From: Alteromonas sp. M12
Lineage (GTDB): Bacteria > Pseudomonadota > Gammaproteobacteria > Enterobacterales > Alteromonadaceae
DNA: 64,000 nucleotides
NCBI RefSeq assembly: GCF_037478005.1
Contig: NZ_CP144164.1
Location: 1,426,001-1,490,000, forward strand
Reading direction: 5' to 3'
Made by a program: the position numbers and the translations under genes. Numbering within the stretch: position 1 is the first letter of the stretch; each line of letters begins with the position of its first letter. This document shows, one piece after another, positions 45,001-52,662 of the stretch. The notes beneath the pieces were generated by a model. It searched no databases and was not told the origin of the DNA. It worked only from the letters and a program-made list of their open reading frames with translations.

Positions 45001-47064
45001 ATGAAATTAAAATTTCCTTTACTTTACACAACCTTATTAAGTGCAATTCCTGCATACGCGTTAGCAAGTGAAAATTTAGAAGTGATTACTGTTACCTCAG
45101 ACTTCAGAGAAAACGATATTCAGAACGTCACTGCCAGTGTCAGTGTGATATCTGAAGAGGTGATTGAACAACGCAATGGCTTTCATCTTGAGGATATTTT
45201 AGGGGTAGGTGCCAATATTAACTTTAGCAGTGGCGCTTCCCGAGGACGTTTTATACAAATACGTGGAATTGGTGAACGTAGTCAATATTCTGAACCTAAT
45301 AATCCCTCAGTAGGATTGTTAGTAGATGATTTTGATTTTTCTGGATTTGCCGGCATCGGCACCCTGTTCGATGTTGAACAAGTAGAAATTTTGCGTGGAC
45401 CGCAGGCTACTGAGTTTGGCGCTGCGGGTATGGCTGGAACAATTAAAATCAAAACCGCCGAGGCAAATGAGCAGCAACAAACAAAATTTCTTGCCACTGT
45501 TGCTCAGCAAAATACTTGGAATATTGGTGCAGCTTACGGTAATCAAATTACTGACAAACTTTTCTATCGTGTTGCCATCAACCAGTTTAAAAGTGACGGT
45601 TTTATCTACAATCAATTTTTAGATAGAGATGATACCGATAACTTAGATGAGTTGACTGCGCGTTTGAAGCTCAAGTTTCTAGCAACCGATAACACAACCA
45701 TAGATTTTAATTATCAGTATTTTGATATTGATAATGGCTATGATGCGTTTTCACTTGATAATGATGGGGTTACTCGCTCAGATGAGCCTGGTGTTGATAC
45801 GCAAGAAACCCATGCTTTTGGCATAAAAGCGAAGATTGAATTTGCAAAATCTACACTTATTGGTTCATTGAACCACACTACATCAGATTCAGTGTACGGC
45901 TATGATGAAGACTGGACTTATGTGGGCTTTCACCCTTGGGAATACAGCTCGACTGATTACTATTATCGTGAGAGGGATTTAACCAGTGTTGATTTGAGAG
46001 TTGTTTCAAATGACAACGGATTGATTTTTGATGATAGCACGCAGTGGCTAATTGGTTTTTTTGCTCGTGATATTGATGAAAATACGCGCAGAAATTATAC
46101 CTATGCAGAGCAAGACTTCACCAGTCAATATGAACCTCAAAATTTGGGGATATATGGTCAAACCGACACCCAGCTTACGTCAAATCTAAATTTAAGCGTT
46201 GGTCTTAGAGCGGATCGTTTTGAGATGGATTATATCAACAATGACGGTTATATCGAGCAGCAAACGGATACCATGCTAGGTGGTAAAGTTGTTCTTAAAT
46301 ATTCAATAAATCAAGCATCTGTGTATACGAGTGTTTCGCGAGGGTATAAAGCAGGTGGATTCAACCCTGACCAACGGGTAAGCGAAGCAAGTCGTTTATT
46401 TTCTCCTGAGTACAACTGGAACTACGAAGTTGGCATTAAAGGACAAGCCTTTGACGATCAACTCTTTATGCGAGTTGCACTTTTCTACATGGATAGAGAA
46501 GACACCCAAGTTAGTGACTATGACGTGCAAATCAGCGAAGAAGGTATTCCGAGTTTTATTGATATCATCGGCAACGCAGATGTGGGAACCAACAAAGGTT
46601 TAGAAGTAGAACTTGATTGGCAAGTATCCGAGTTGTTAAACCTGACTGCTAATTATGGTTATCTAGACGCTTATTTTGGAAGTTATACCCAGGCCGACGG
46701 CACCTATATTGATAAACAATGGCAAGCCCAAGCGCCAAAAAATTCATTTAACTTAGCTGCTGTCGGGTATTTATCTCAAACTGTAAGTGTGCGCTTAGAA
46801 GCGGATGGCAAAGACAACTATCGTTTTTCCGATGGGCACGATGTGGAATCACCTTTCACGGTTTTAGTAAATGCGCAATTACGTTTAGATTGGCAGGATT
46901 GGACGTTTTCTCTATGGGGTAAAAACATACTGGACCGCGAACATTACGTTAGAGGGTTCGGTGGTTTTAGTAATGATCCGCGAGACGGATATGCGACGCC
47001 TCAACCTTACCTGCAACTTGGCGATGGTCGTCAATTCGGACTTACCGCAAGCTTACGTTATTAA
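45001..47064 (+). CDS. TonB-dependent receptor for thiamine or a thiamine precursor
   Basis: Outer-membrane receptor of 687 residues. It has a signal peptide cleaved near ALA|SEN, a TonB-box-like EVITVTSDF, a plug with IQIRGIGERSQYSEPNNPSVG (shown in part) and VEILRGPQATEFG, and a barrel ending GLTASLRY. Placement directly behind a TPP riboswitch and ahead of a PnuT-type transporter makes thiamine or a related compound the likely cargo. Comparative genomics has described riboswitch-linked receptors of this kind in gammaproteobacteria. Confidence 0.9.
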   Translation: MKLKFPLLYTTLLSAIPAYALASENLEVITVTSDFRENDIQNVTASVSVISEEVIEQRNGFHLEDILGVGANINFSSGASRGRFIQIRGIGERSQYSEPNNPSVGLLVDDFDFSGFAGIGTLFDVEQVEILRGPQATEFGAAGMAGTIKIKTAEANEQQQTKFLATVAQQNTWNIGAAYGNQITDKLFYRVAINQFKSDGFIYNQFLDRDDTDNLDELTARLKLKFLATDNTTIDFNYQYFDIDNGYDAFSLDNDGVTRSDEPGVDTQETHAFGIKAKIEFAKSTLIGSLNHTTSDSVYGYDEDWTYVGFHPWEYSSTDYYYRERDLTSVDLRVVSNDNGLIFDDSTQWLIGFFARDIDENTRRNYTYAEQDFTSQYEPQNLGIYGQTDTQLTSNLNLSVGLRADRFEMDYINNDGYIEQQTDTMLGGKVVLKYSINQASVYTSVSRGYKAGGFNPDQRVSEASRLFSPEYNWNYEVGIKGQAFDDQLFMRVALFYMDREDTQVSDYDVQISEEGIPSFIDIIGNADVGTNKGLEVELDWQVSELLNLTANYGYLDAYFGSYTQADGTYIDKQWQAQAPKNSFNLAAVGYLSQTVSVRLEADGKDNYRFSDGHDVESPFTVLVNAQLRLDWQDWTFSLWGKNILDREHYVRGFGGFSNDPRDGYATPQPYLQLGDGRQFGLTASLRY

Positions 47065-47082
47065 TCAAATTGGACACTAATT

Positions 47083-47340
47083 ATGAAATCAGTAGTTGAA
47101 ATCTCGTTATATCCACTTAACCAAAAATACTTAGCACCAATCCAAGACTTTATTGACCGACTCAATAGTTATTCGCAGTTGACGACATCAACGAGTGATA
47201 CCAGCACCATAGTGCGCGGAGATATGACTGAGTTAATGGGCATCTTGAATACCGAAATGCAAAAAACCTATGAACAAGTTGGTCAAGCGATATTTGTTTG
47301 TAAATTCTTAAATGGCGATGCTATGGGTGAGTCTAAGTAA
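47083..47340 (+). CDS. Thiamine-binding protein (MTH1187/YkoF-like)
   Basis: Small protein of 85 residues with the pattern of the MTH1187/YkoF thiamine-binding superfamily: VVEISLYPLN at the start, ELMGILNTEMQKTYEQ in the middle helix. Members bind thiamine or its precursor HMP. Its stop overlaps the ATG of the PnuT-like gene (TAATG), so the two are coupled. The fold assignment is by eye. Confidence 0.7.
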   Translation: MKSVVEISLYPLNQKYLAPIQDFIDRLNSYSQLTTSTSDTSTIVRGDMTELMGILNTEMQKTYEQVGQAIFVCKFLNGDAMGESK

Positions 47341-47969
47341 TGGAAGACCTGTATGTTGTGCTAGTCGAACAGGTTAGACAACAATCGGTACTAGAAGTAG
47401 TAGCAGTGACTTTTTCACTGCTCTACCCTTGGTTAGCGGCGCGCCAAAATATATTGTGTTGGCCGGCTGCTCTGATTAGTACCACTCTTTACGTTTATAT
47501 TTTTTGGGAAGTCAGTTTGCCCTTCAATAGCCTGCTTAATATGTATTATTTAGTGATGGCAATTTATGGTTGGTTGAGATGGCAAAAAACAACTCAGAAT
47601 GATGTGCTTAAAGTGTCCGTGGTTCCGCTGGTCGTGCATTTATGGATGGTCTCTTTGTTAGTTGTTATGGGGTTGGCATTGCCTCATCTTGTAACACTTT
47701 CATGGCAAGGAAGTGATTTGTATCTAGATGCTTTTGTGACAGTTTTCAGTGTCTATGCCACCTATTTAATGGCTAACAAGGTGCTTGAAAATTGGCTATT
47801 TTGGATTGTTATCAATACATTCGCAGCATATCTATATTTCATCAACGGATTGTTACTGACTGGCGTAATGTTTATTTGGTATTTTGGCCTAGCAATTTAT
47901 GGATATATTAAATGGAAAAAAGCCTATAAAGTCGAATCTTTGCCAGAGGAAGCCTACCAAAAAATCTAA
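47340..47969 (+). CDS. pnuT: PnuC-family thiamine transporter (PnuT-like)
   Basis: Inner-membrane transporter of 209 residues with about seven membrane helices. Family signs are the early WPAALISTTLYVYIFWE, the NMYYLVMAIYGWLRW helix and the C-terminal TGVMFIWYFGLAIYGYIKW. PnuC relatives carry nicotinamide riboside, while riboswitch-linked members are assigned to thiamine (PnuT). Context decides for thiamine here. Confidence 0.85.
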   Translation: MEDLYVVLVEQVRQQSVLEVVAVTFSLLYPWLAARQNILCWPAALISTTLYVYIFWEVSLPFNSLLNMYYLVMAIYGWLRWQKTTQNDVLKVSVVPLVVHLWMVSLLVVMGLALPHLVTLSWQGSDLYLDAFVTVFSVYATYLMANKVLENWLFWIVINTFAAYLYFINGLLLTGVMFIWYFGLAIYGYIKWKKAYKVESLPEEAYQKI

Positions 47970-48025
47970 CTTGAGTCGGCAGCATAGCAAGAGTATGCTC
48001 AGAATGTCAGATTAAAGGAAAAAAG

Positions 48026-48829
48026 ATGAAAAAGGCCCGAATCATCGATGAGTTAATAGCCAGTCAACTGTTTGGACAACACTTGTCTTTGGAGCCTATA
48101 AAGGGTGGGGTGGTAAACTTAAGTTATCGCCTCACTACATCATCTGCAGTTTACTTTTTAAAAACCTTTGAATTAAATCATATTACACCAACCGATCGGC
48201 AAGCCTTGTTTATGCAGCAACAACAACTGAGTGAACTTGGCATAACCTCAACACCTATTTACCTGTCTAAAGCCCATGATTTTCAGGTTGAGTCTTGGGT
48301 AGAGCACGTTTCACTATTCAATATCAACAAACCAAAATCCGAGAAAATTCAGTTATTAGCTAAAGTATTGAGTGATATCCACCACTTACCGACAGTCGCG
48401 ACTTCAATCGATTTGCCCAAAGACTGGATATTGTATTTAAATGCGGCGAGCGTTTCAGATCTCGATTATTGGCAGAATCGGATTGACCAATGTAAACCGG
48501 ATTGGATTGAGACCCATAAATGCGACCAGGTCTTATGTCACAATGACTTAGCCATGGAACATGTTGCAATAGGAGAGTCTTCTTTAGTGTTTGATTGGGA
48601 GTACGCTTCTTTAGGAAATCGGTATTTTGATCTAGCTTCATGTGCATTGATTAACAATATGGAGCTTCACGAAATGTCAATTTTACAGCACAGTTATGCA
48701 AAATTTTGTGATCTTAGTGAAGATTATGTATTCGAGCAGTTTCAAAAACAATTTCCTATTGTGCAATTAACTTATGACCTTTGGAAAGAAGCGGCAAAAA
48801 CGGTTTTATTAGACGATGGGAATAGCTAA
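48026..48829 (+). CDS. Phosphotransferase, probable thiamine kinase
   Basis: Aminoglycoside/choline-kinase-like protein of 267 residues. The catalytic loop is VLCHNDLAMEHV (Asp ~178) and the metal-binding Asp is in VFDWEYASLGNRYFDLA. As the last gene of the TPP-riboswitch operon it probably phosphorylates imported thiamine, as ThiK does in E. coli. AAGGAAAAAAG precedes ATG 48026. The gene is 57 bases from pnuT. Confidence 0.8.
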   Translation: MKKARIIDELIASQLFGQHLSLEPIKGGVVNLSYRLTTSSAVYFLKTFELNHITPTDRQALFMQQQQLSELGITSTPIYLSKAHDFQVESWVEHVSLFNINKPKSEKIQLLAKVLSDIHHLPTVATSIDLPKDWILYLNAASVSDLDYWQNRIDQCKPDWIETHKCDQVLCHNDLAMEHVAIGESSLVFDWEYASLGNRYFDLASCALINNMELHEMSILQHSYAKFCDLSEDYVFEQFQKQFPIVQLTYDLWKEAAKTVLLDDGNS

Positions 48830-48917
48830 GTTCGAGTAAAGTGAAGAATTTCTGCTAATTAGCACTTCAAACTACTTTACCTTTTTTTTTCCATGAGTAT
48901 AATGCTGCTTCTTCTGC

Positions 48918-48994
48918 AGGGGTGTAGTTCCAATTGGTAGAACAGCGGTCTCCAAAACCGACGGTTGGGAGTTCGAATCTCTCCACCCCTGCCA
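48918..48994 (+). tRNA. tRNA-Trp (anticodon CCA)
   Basis: A 77-base tRNA with acceptor strands AGGGGTG/CACCCCT, discriminator G and encoded CCA. The anticodon loop CTCCAAA gives CCA. It is not in the usual tuf-secE context but stands alone before holD. Confidence 0.97.
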
Positions 48995-49016
48995 ATTTTT
49001 CTGTTAGTCTTGAAGA

Positions 49017-49514
49017 ATGAACGAGCCTACCCCAAAACCACTCAGCAAATATCAAGCAGCCATGCTCACTCACATGGGAATTGTACCGTGGCAACTAAAA
49101 ACTAATAGTCAAGATGTGGCTCAGTTAGACAGTGAAGTAACGACTCAAAGCAATGTTTCAAGTTCGGCACTTCAATTACCTAGCCAAGAGCAAAAGCAAG
49201 CAGGCTTGCAAAGACTAAGACAACAAATTGAATCAAAGCGTAAATCTGCTAATAACGGTCTGTTGTTGTGTATGCCTGAGACCGCGAATAACCAACTGTT
49301 AGCAGATTTGCTGTTGTATGCAGATTTATCTATCACTCATTGTATATTCAAAGAAAATGCTGATCCTAACGATTACGTTGATTTTAAGTTAGCTTGGCAA
49401 GTAGGTGATAAACTATCTCTTAATGGCTTGGTATTGACGGCGCCAACTCCGGACAAAATAAATTCTAGCCAAGATAAAAGACAACTGTGGCGAATTTTAC
49501 ATCAAGTATTTTAA
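49017..49514 (+). CDS. holD: DNA polymerase III psi subunit
   Basis: Clamp-loader accessory subunit that links the chi subunit to the gamma/tau complex. The 165-residue product resembles E. coli HolD at both ends: MLTHMGIVPWQL (E. coli LQQLGITQWSL) and LSLNGLVLTAPTPDK...LWRIL. A Gln/Ser-rich insert of about 40 residues follows the N-terminal motif. HolD is poorly conserved; the holD-rimI order supports the call. Confidence 0.8.
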   Translation: MNEPTPKPLSKYQAAMLTHMGIVPWQLKTNSQDVAQLDSEVTTQSNVSSSALQLPSQEQKQAGLQRLRQQIESKRKSANNGLLLCMPETANNQLLADLLLYADLSITHCIFKENADPNDYVDFKLAWQVGDKLSLNGLVLTAPTPDKINSSQDKRQLWRILHQVF

Positions 49515-49520
49515 TTTGTT

Positions 49521-49970
49521 ATGAATAGTCAAATTCAACAAATAGACAAAGCTAATCATTTAGCGGCTTTTCGCGTTCAACAATCCTGTCATCTTAATCC
49601 TTGGTCTGAGTCGGTCTTTTTAGACAGTCTAACAAAACCTTATTTTGCTTATCAGCTGGTAGTTGATGAGCAAGTAATAGGGTATTACATTGGTCTTAAT
49701 GTGGCTGGTGAAGCTACATTGATGGATCTGGGGGTGAGTGGCGATTACCGCGGAAAAGGTTTAGGTCAGCAGTTACTTTCGCATTTTATTCTACAGTGTA
49801 AGCTACGCAACTGTGACGAGATATGGCTGGAAGTGCGAGAGTCCAATCAAACGGCTGTGCAACTCTATTCAAAAAATGATTTTAGTTTTATCGAAATTCG
49901 AAAAGACTATTACCCAACTAAAACAGGCCGTGAAAACGGCCTGATCATGAAAACGACTTTGGTAAAATAA
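49521..49970 (+). CDS. rimI: Ribosomal protein S18-alanine N-acetyltransferase
   Basis: GNAT enzyme that acetylates the N terminus of ribosomal protein S18. The 149-residue product has the acetyl-CoA loop VSGDYRGKGLGQQLL (residues ~73-87), the substrate-side motif EVRESNQTAVQLYSKNDF and the C-terminal RKDYYPT. It starts six bases after holD, as in E. coli. In E. coli yjjG and prfC follow; here an island intervenes before prfC. Confidence 0.93.
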   Translation: MNSQIQQIDKANHLAAFRVQQSCHLNPWSESVFLDSLTKPYFAYQLVVDEQVIGYYIGLNVAGEATLMDLGVSGDYRGKGLGQQLLSHFILQCKLRNCDEIWLEVRESNQTAVQLYSKNDFSFIEIRKDYYPTKTGRENGLIMKTTLVK

Positions 49971-49982
49971 ATTTATTTTAAT

Positions 49983-50240
49983 TTATCTTACTGCAGCACT
50001 TTCTAAATTCATTTGTTGGCTGGCATCTGAACGATCCATTGCCATTTGAACAATTGCTGATGAGTTGAATTGACACCCATTACACATTGCGATGAATTGA
50101 TTCATGCTTGGGCTACCAATATTCTTTTCCCAATTTTCATAAGTTTTTCTAGTTTTAACATTTGCAAGTTTAGCCATTTGAACAGTTGTTAAACCAGCTT
50201 CTAAACGCATTTTCCGCAAATCACTACCTGTTATATACAT
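49983..50240 (-). CDS. Small HTH regulator (phage/XRE-like)
   Basis: Protein of 85 residues with an N-terminal helix-turn-helix (LRKMRLEAGLTTVQMAKLANV, shown by residues ~8-27) followed by KTYENWEKNIGSPSMNQF, the pattern of XRE/phage-type regulators that recognise short operators. The C-terminal tail is Gln/Ser-rich. An imperfect palindrome very similar to the one at the peptide array lies 107 bases upstream, which suggests both are controlled by one regulator, possibly this one. It is on the same strand as the array and the last gene of the island. Confidence 0.75.
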   Translation of the reverse strand: MYITGSDLRKMRLEAGLTTVQMAKLANVKTRKTYENWEKNIGSPSMNQFIAMCNGCQFNSSAIVQMAMDRSDASQQMNLESAAVR

Positions 50241-50346
50241 AAGGTTCCTACTCCATTTATTATTATATATGTAGCAAACAACAATTGAATTGGCGTATTA
50301 AAAATTATTGTCTGCCTTAATTTTCAACATATTGTAAGCAACGTTT

Positions 50347-50364
50347 TGTGGATTGAATTCCACA
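50347..50364 (-). promoter_or_regulatory. Operator-like site upstream of the small HTH gene
   Basis: TGTGGATTGAATTCCACA differs at two of 18 positions from the perfect palindrome at 51881-51898. On the minus strand it is preceded by TTACAC, as is the array site, so promoter and operator have the same layout at both places. The remaining 50241-50675 contains no supported gene. Confidence 0.6.
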
Positions 50365-50675
50365 TGGTGTAAAAAAACATCCTAAATATATAACTGTTTG
50401 TTTTTTAAAGGTAAATAATTTACCGTTAAACAAATTTTAGCTGAAATGCGGGTTGAAACGGGGAAGAAGGCACTTTTGTCATAACAAACAAGCACCTTTC
50501 TGAAACGAATTGAGCATCAAAGCAACAGGATTTCACTTTGTTCGAATAATTTAAACACGAAATTATTCATTACTATTCACTACCGATAATGGGAACTAAG
50601 TTACTACTTTAAAAACTTACCTATTTCTAAACATGTATTCTTAAGTTTGCATATATCTAACTAGATCACTGATTT

Positions 50676-50840
50676 TTAGACTTTTAATAAGCTCAAAATG
50701 CTGTCGTACCAAGAGCTTGCTTGAGTTGTTTCAGCAATAGGTGGCTTCTGTTTTGAGCCAGCGTGTGCACTGGTGGCAGCAACAGAGGTGGTCATAACGA
50801 GTGTTAGCATAGCGGCTTTGATTAGTGTGTTGTGTTTCAT
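50676..50840 (-). CDS. Secreted peptide, array copy 6 (variant C terminus)
   Basis: A 54-residue ORF, last of six tandem copies. It begins MKHNTLIKAAMLTLVMTTS, a signal peptide ending SAHA|GS, and the mature part starts GSKQKPPIAET. Unlike its neighbours it ends WYDSILSLLKV instead of WYDSILSFFSF, so the last four residues change and a Lys is gained. AAGGA lies seven bases before its ATG (50840). The altered end lies at the array boundary, where the repeat joins unique DNA. No known family is recognised. Confidence 0.75.
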   Translation of the reverse strand: MKHNTLIKAAMLTLVMTTSVAATSAHAGSKQKPPIAETTQASSWYDSILSLLKV

Positions 50841-50877
50841 GGTTATTCCTTAATTTGTTAAATGAGTTAATGACGAT

Positions 50878-51042
50878 TTAGAAGCTGAAAAAGCTAAGGA
50901 TGCTGTCGTACCAAGAGCTTGCTTGAGTTGTTTCAGCAATGGGTGGCTTCTGTTTAGAGCCAGCGTGTGCACTGGTGGCAGCAACAGAGGTAGTCATAAC
51001 GAGCGTTAGCATAGCGGCTTTGATTAGTGTGTTGTGTTTCAT
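50878..51042 (-). CDS. Secreted peptide, array copy 5
   Basis: A 54-residue ORF identical in protein sequence to copies with LTLVMTTS: a signal peptide with SVAATSAHA before the cleavage point, then a 27-residue mature peptide starting GSKQKPPIAET and ending SSWYDSILSFFSF. It has its own AAGGA ribosome site seven bases upstream. Differences from copies 3 and 4 are silent except at one signal-peptide position (L instead of I). Confidence 0.8.
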   Translation of the reverse strand: MKHNTLIKAAMLTLVMTTSVAATSAHAGSKQKPPIAETTQASSWYDSILSFFSF

Positions 51043-51079
51043 GGTTATTCCTTAATTTGTTAAATGAGTTAATGACGAT

Positions 51080-51244
51080 TTAGAAGCTGAAAAAGCTAAG
51101 GATGCTGTCGTACCAAGAGCTTGCTTGAGTTGTTTCAGCAATAGGTGGCTTCTGTTTAGAGCCAGCGTGTGCACTGGTGGCAGCAACAGAGGTGGTCATA
51201 ACGATTGTTAGCATAGCGGCTTTGATTAGTGTGTTGTGTTTCAT
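51080..51244 (-). CDS. Secreted peptide, array copy 4
   Basis: A 54-residue ORF in the 202-bp repeat, with signal peptide MKHNTLIKAAMLTIVMTTS..., mature peptide GSKQKPPIAET...SSWYDSILSFFSF, and AAGGA seven bases before ATG 51244. The aromatic C-terminal segment is predicted to be a short amphipathic helix. No homologous family is recognised. Confidence 0.8.
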   Translation of the reverse strand: MKHNTLIKAAMLTIVMTTSVAATSAHAGSKQKPPIAETTQASSWYDSILSFFSF

Positions 51245-51281
51245 GGTTATTCCTTAATTTGTTAAATGAGTTAATGACGAT

Positions 51282-51446
51282 TTAGAAGCTGAAAAAGCTA
51301 AGGATGCTGTCGTACCAAGAGCTTGCTTGAGTTGTTTCAGCAATAGGTGGCTTCTGTTTAGAGCCAGCGTGTGCACTGGTGGCAGCAACAGAGGTGGTCA
51401 TAACGATTGTTAGCATAGCGGCTTTGATTAGTGTGTTGTGTTTCAT
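51282..51446 (-). CDS. Secreted peptide, array copy 3
   Basis: A 54-residue ORF with the same DNA as copy 4 across the whole coding sequence as far as can be seen. It has signal peptide, mature peptide GSKQKPPIAET...SSWYDSILSFFSF and its own ribosome site. Perfect identity between neighbours indicates very recent duplication or conversion. Confidence 0.8.
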   Translation of the reverse strand: MKHNTLIKAAMLTIVMTTSVAATSAHAGSKQKPPIAETTQASSWYDSILSFFSF

Positions 51447-51483
51447 GGTTATTCCTTAATTTGTTAAATGAGTTAATGACGAT

Positions 51484-51648
51484 TTAGAAGCTGAAAAAGC
51501 TAAGGATGCTGTCGTACCAAGAGCTTGCTTGAGTTGTTTCAGCAATAGGTGGTTTCTGTTTTGAGCCAGCGTGTGCACTGGTGGCAGCAACAGAGGTGGT
51601 CATAACGATTGTTAGCATAGCGGCTTTGATTAGTGTGTTGTGTTTCAT
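51484..51648 (-). CDS. Secreted peptide, array copy 2
   Basis: A 54-residue ORF, the first of the near-identical units. It differs from copies 3 and 4 by silent changes in the GSKQK segment (TCA for TCT, AAA for AAG) and encodes the same mature peptide. A spacer joins it to the diverged copy 1 upstream. It has AAGGA seven bases before its ATG. Confidence 0.8.
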   Translation of the reverse strand: MKHNTLIKAAMLTIVMTTSVAATSAHAGSKQKPPIAETTQASSWYDSILSFFSF

Positions 51649-51683
51649 GGTTATTCCTTAAATTAGTAAATGGATATGGTGGC

Positions 51684-51848
51684 TTAGAAGTTGAACAAGC
51701 TAATAATACTGTCGTACCAGGCGCTTGCATTAACTGTTTCGGCTATAGGGGGTTTTTGTTTAGAACCTGCATAAGCGTTAGAAGCCACAACTGAGGTGGT
51801 CAGTAGTAACGTGAGCAGGGCGACTTTGATTATATTTTCGCTTCTCAT
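51684..51848 (-). CDS. Secreted peptide, array copy 1 (diverged founder-like copy)
   Basis: A 54-residue ORF and the promoter-proximal copy. Its signal peptide differs widely from the others (MRSENIIKVALLTLLLTTS...SNAYA), yet its mature peptide keeps GSKQKPPIAET and WYDSI exactly and ends ISLFNF. Over those 16 conserved codons it differs from copy 3 at eight positions, all synonymous, which is direct evidence that the peptide is translated and selected. GAGGAAAAG lies upstream of ATG 51848. It is 100 bases downstream of the membrane-protein stop. Confidence 0.82.
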   Translation of the reverse strand: MRSENIIKVALLTLLLTTSVVASNAYAGSKQKPPIAETVNASAWYDSIISLFNF

Positions 51849-51880
51849 TGCTTTTCCTCATCTTTAATCAAAATGCAAAA

Positions 51881-51898
51881 TGTGGATTTAAATCCACA
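51881..51898 (-). promoter_or_regulatory. Palindromic operator at the peptide-array promoter
   Basis: TGTGGATTTAAATCCACA is a perfect 18-base palindrome. On the minus strand it begins two bases after TACACT (51901-51906), a plausible -10 with TTGTTT about 18 bases further upstream. The palindrome therefore covers the expected transcription start, a position typical of repression. A two-mismatch relative lies at 50347-50364. Confidence 0.65.
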
Positions 51899-51942
51899 AC
51901 AGTGTAACAGTATGCGTTTTTTTTAAACAATTTTGCAGTGAT

Positions 51943-52662
51943 TTATGCGCGAAGTAGCTTAGGAATTAACAATTTATAGCTTTCGTAGAAAACGATCCAG
52001 ATAAGGTAGGTATAGCAAAGTTGAGCTAGGTATGGATAAGAAGTCCAAATCAACAGTACTTTTTTATATTCGAATACACTACGAATTATGTATTCAAAAA
52101 TCATAAATAGTTGAAGTACGGCAAACAGGGCATTTAATTTATACATCTGCCAATCAAGGTTGATTGATTCAATTTTTTGTTTGGGCAGAATATCTGACAT
52201 GTAAGCAACACGCATGAAAAAAAGGTGCCGCGCAAATAAATAGGAAGACTGTAAGGTAATATACCAATAGATTTCAGGGGCGAGTTGTTGATTCAATATC
52301 CAATAAAATTCAGCGGATAAAGAAATGATAAGACCTAAAAGCAGTAACCTGGATGCTTTGTCGTATTTGATTTTCCAATAGACCGCGATACTAAGAAGGT
52401 AAAACGAAGCTTTTATTAGATCTGCAAATTCTAATTCGCTAATCGACCATGCGGTTTCTTCAACCAGTCTTTGAATTACCAAAATAATGACAACCCCTAA
52501 AACGTTGACATTTTTTCGACAGACGATAGCGGTAAATACAAGGATACAAATAAACAATCGGTCGAATAAAAGGGGGTTACCAAAAGTATACATACCCGCA
52601 AAGATAAAAAGCCCTCCTAGGAGGGCTGTTAGCAATTTGGGTAAATAGTGGGAAAGTAGCAT
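51943..52662 (-). CDS. Polytopic membrane protein of unknown function
   Basis: Protein of 239 residues, mostly hydrophobic, with about seven predicted membrane helices (first at residues ~8-28, last at ~215-230) and no recognised catalytic motif. Its ATG shares a base with the stop of the XRE regulator (TGATG), so the two are translationally coupled. It lies directly upstream of the peptide array. Roles as sensor, exporter or immunity protein are possible; none is shown by the sequence. Confidence 0.75.
   Translation of the reverse strand: MLLSHYLPKLLTALLGGLFIFAGMYTFGNPLLFDRLFICILVFTAIVCRKNVNVLGVVIILVIQRLVEETAWSISELEFADLIKASFYLLSIAVYWKIKYDKASRLLLLGLIISLSAEFYWILNQQLAPEIYWYITLQSSYLFARHLFFMRVAYMSDILPKQKIESINLDWQMYKLNALFAVLQLFMIFEYIIRSVFEYKKVLLIWTSYPYLAQLCYTYLIWIVFYESYKLLIPKLLRA

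Larger units (their letters stand above)
50698..51657 (-). repeat. Tandem 202-bp repeats carrying peptide genes 2-6
   Basis: Five near-identical units of exactly 202 bp (starts at 51648, 51446, 51244, 51042 and 50840). Each unit holds a 165-base gene and a 37-base spacer that includes the ribosome site AAGGAA. Differences between units are single bases. This is recent tandem amplification or gene conversion; the more diverged copy 1 lies just outside. The array is expected to vary in copy number. Confidence 0.92.

Noticed and set aside
48867..49094. Minus-strand ORF over tRNA-Trp with GVERFELPTVGFGDRCS
   Set aside because: Again an antisense translation of a tRNA gene and the start of holD; no independent support.
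49920..49946. Terminator at the end of rimI (CAGGCCGT...ACGGCCTG)
   Set aside because: The inverted repeat lies inside the coding sequence and has no T tract on the plus strand, so it was not called a terminator.
50676..51660. CRISPR array or rRNA-type repeat
   Set aside because: Units are 202 bp with conserved internal reading frames and almost no variable spacers, so they are gene duplications and not repeat-spacer units.
51539..51730. 63-residue minus-strand ORF spanning the boundary of array copies 1 and 2
   Set aside because: It is in a different frame from the peptide genes, has no ribosome site and joins two repeats; the repeated 54-residue frames explain the region better.
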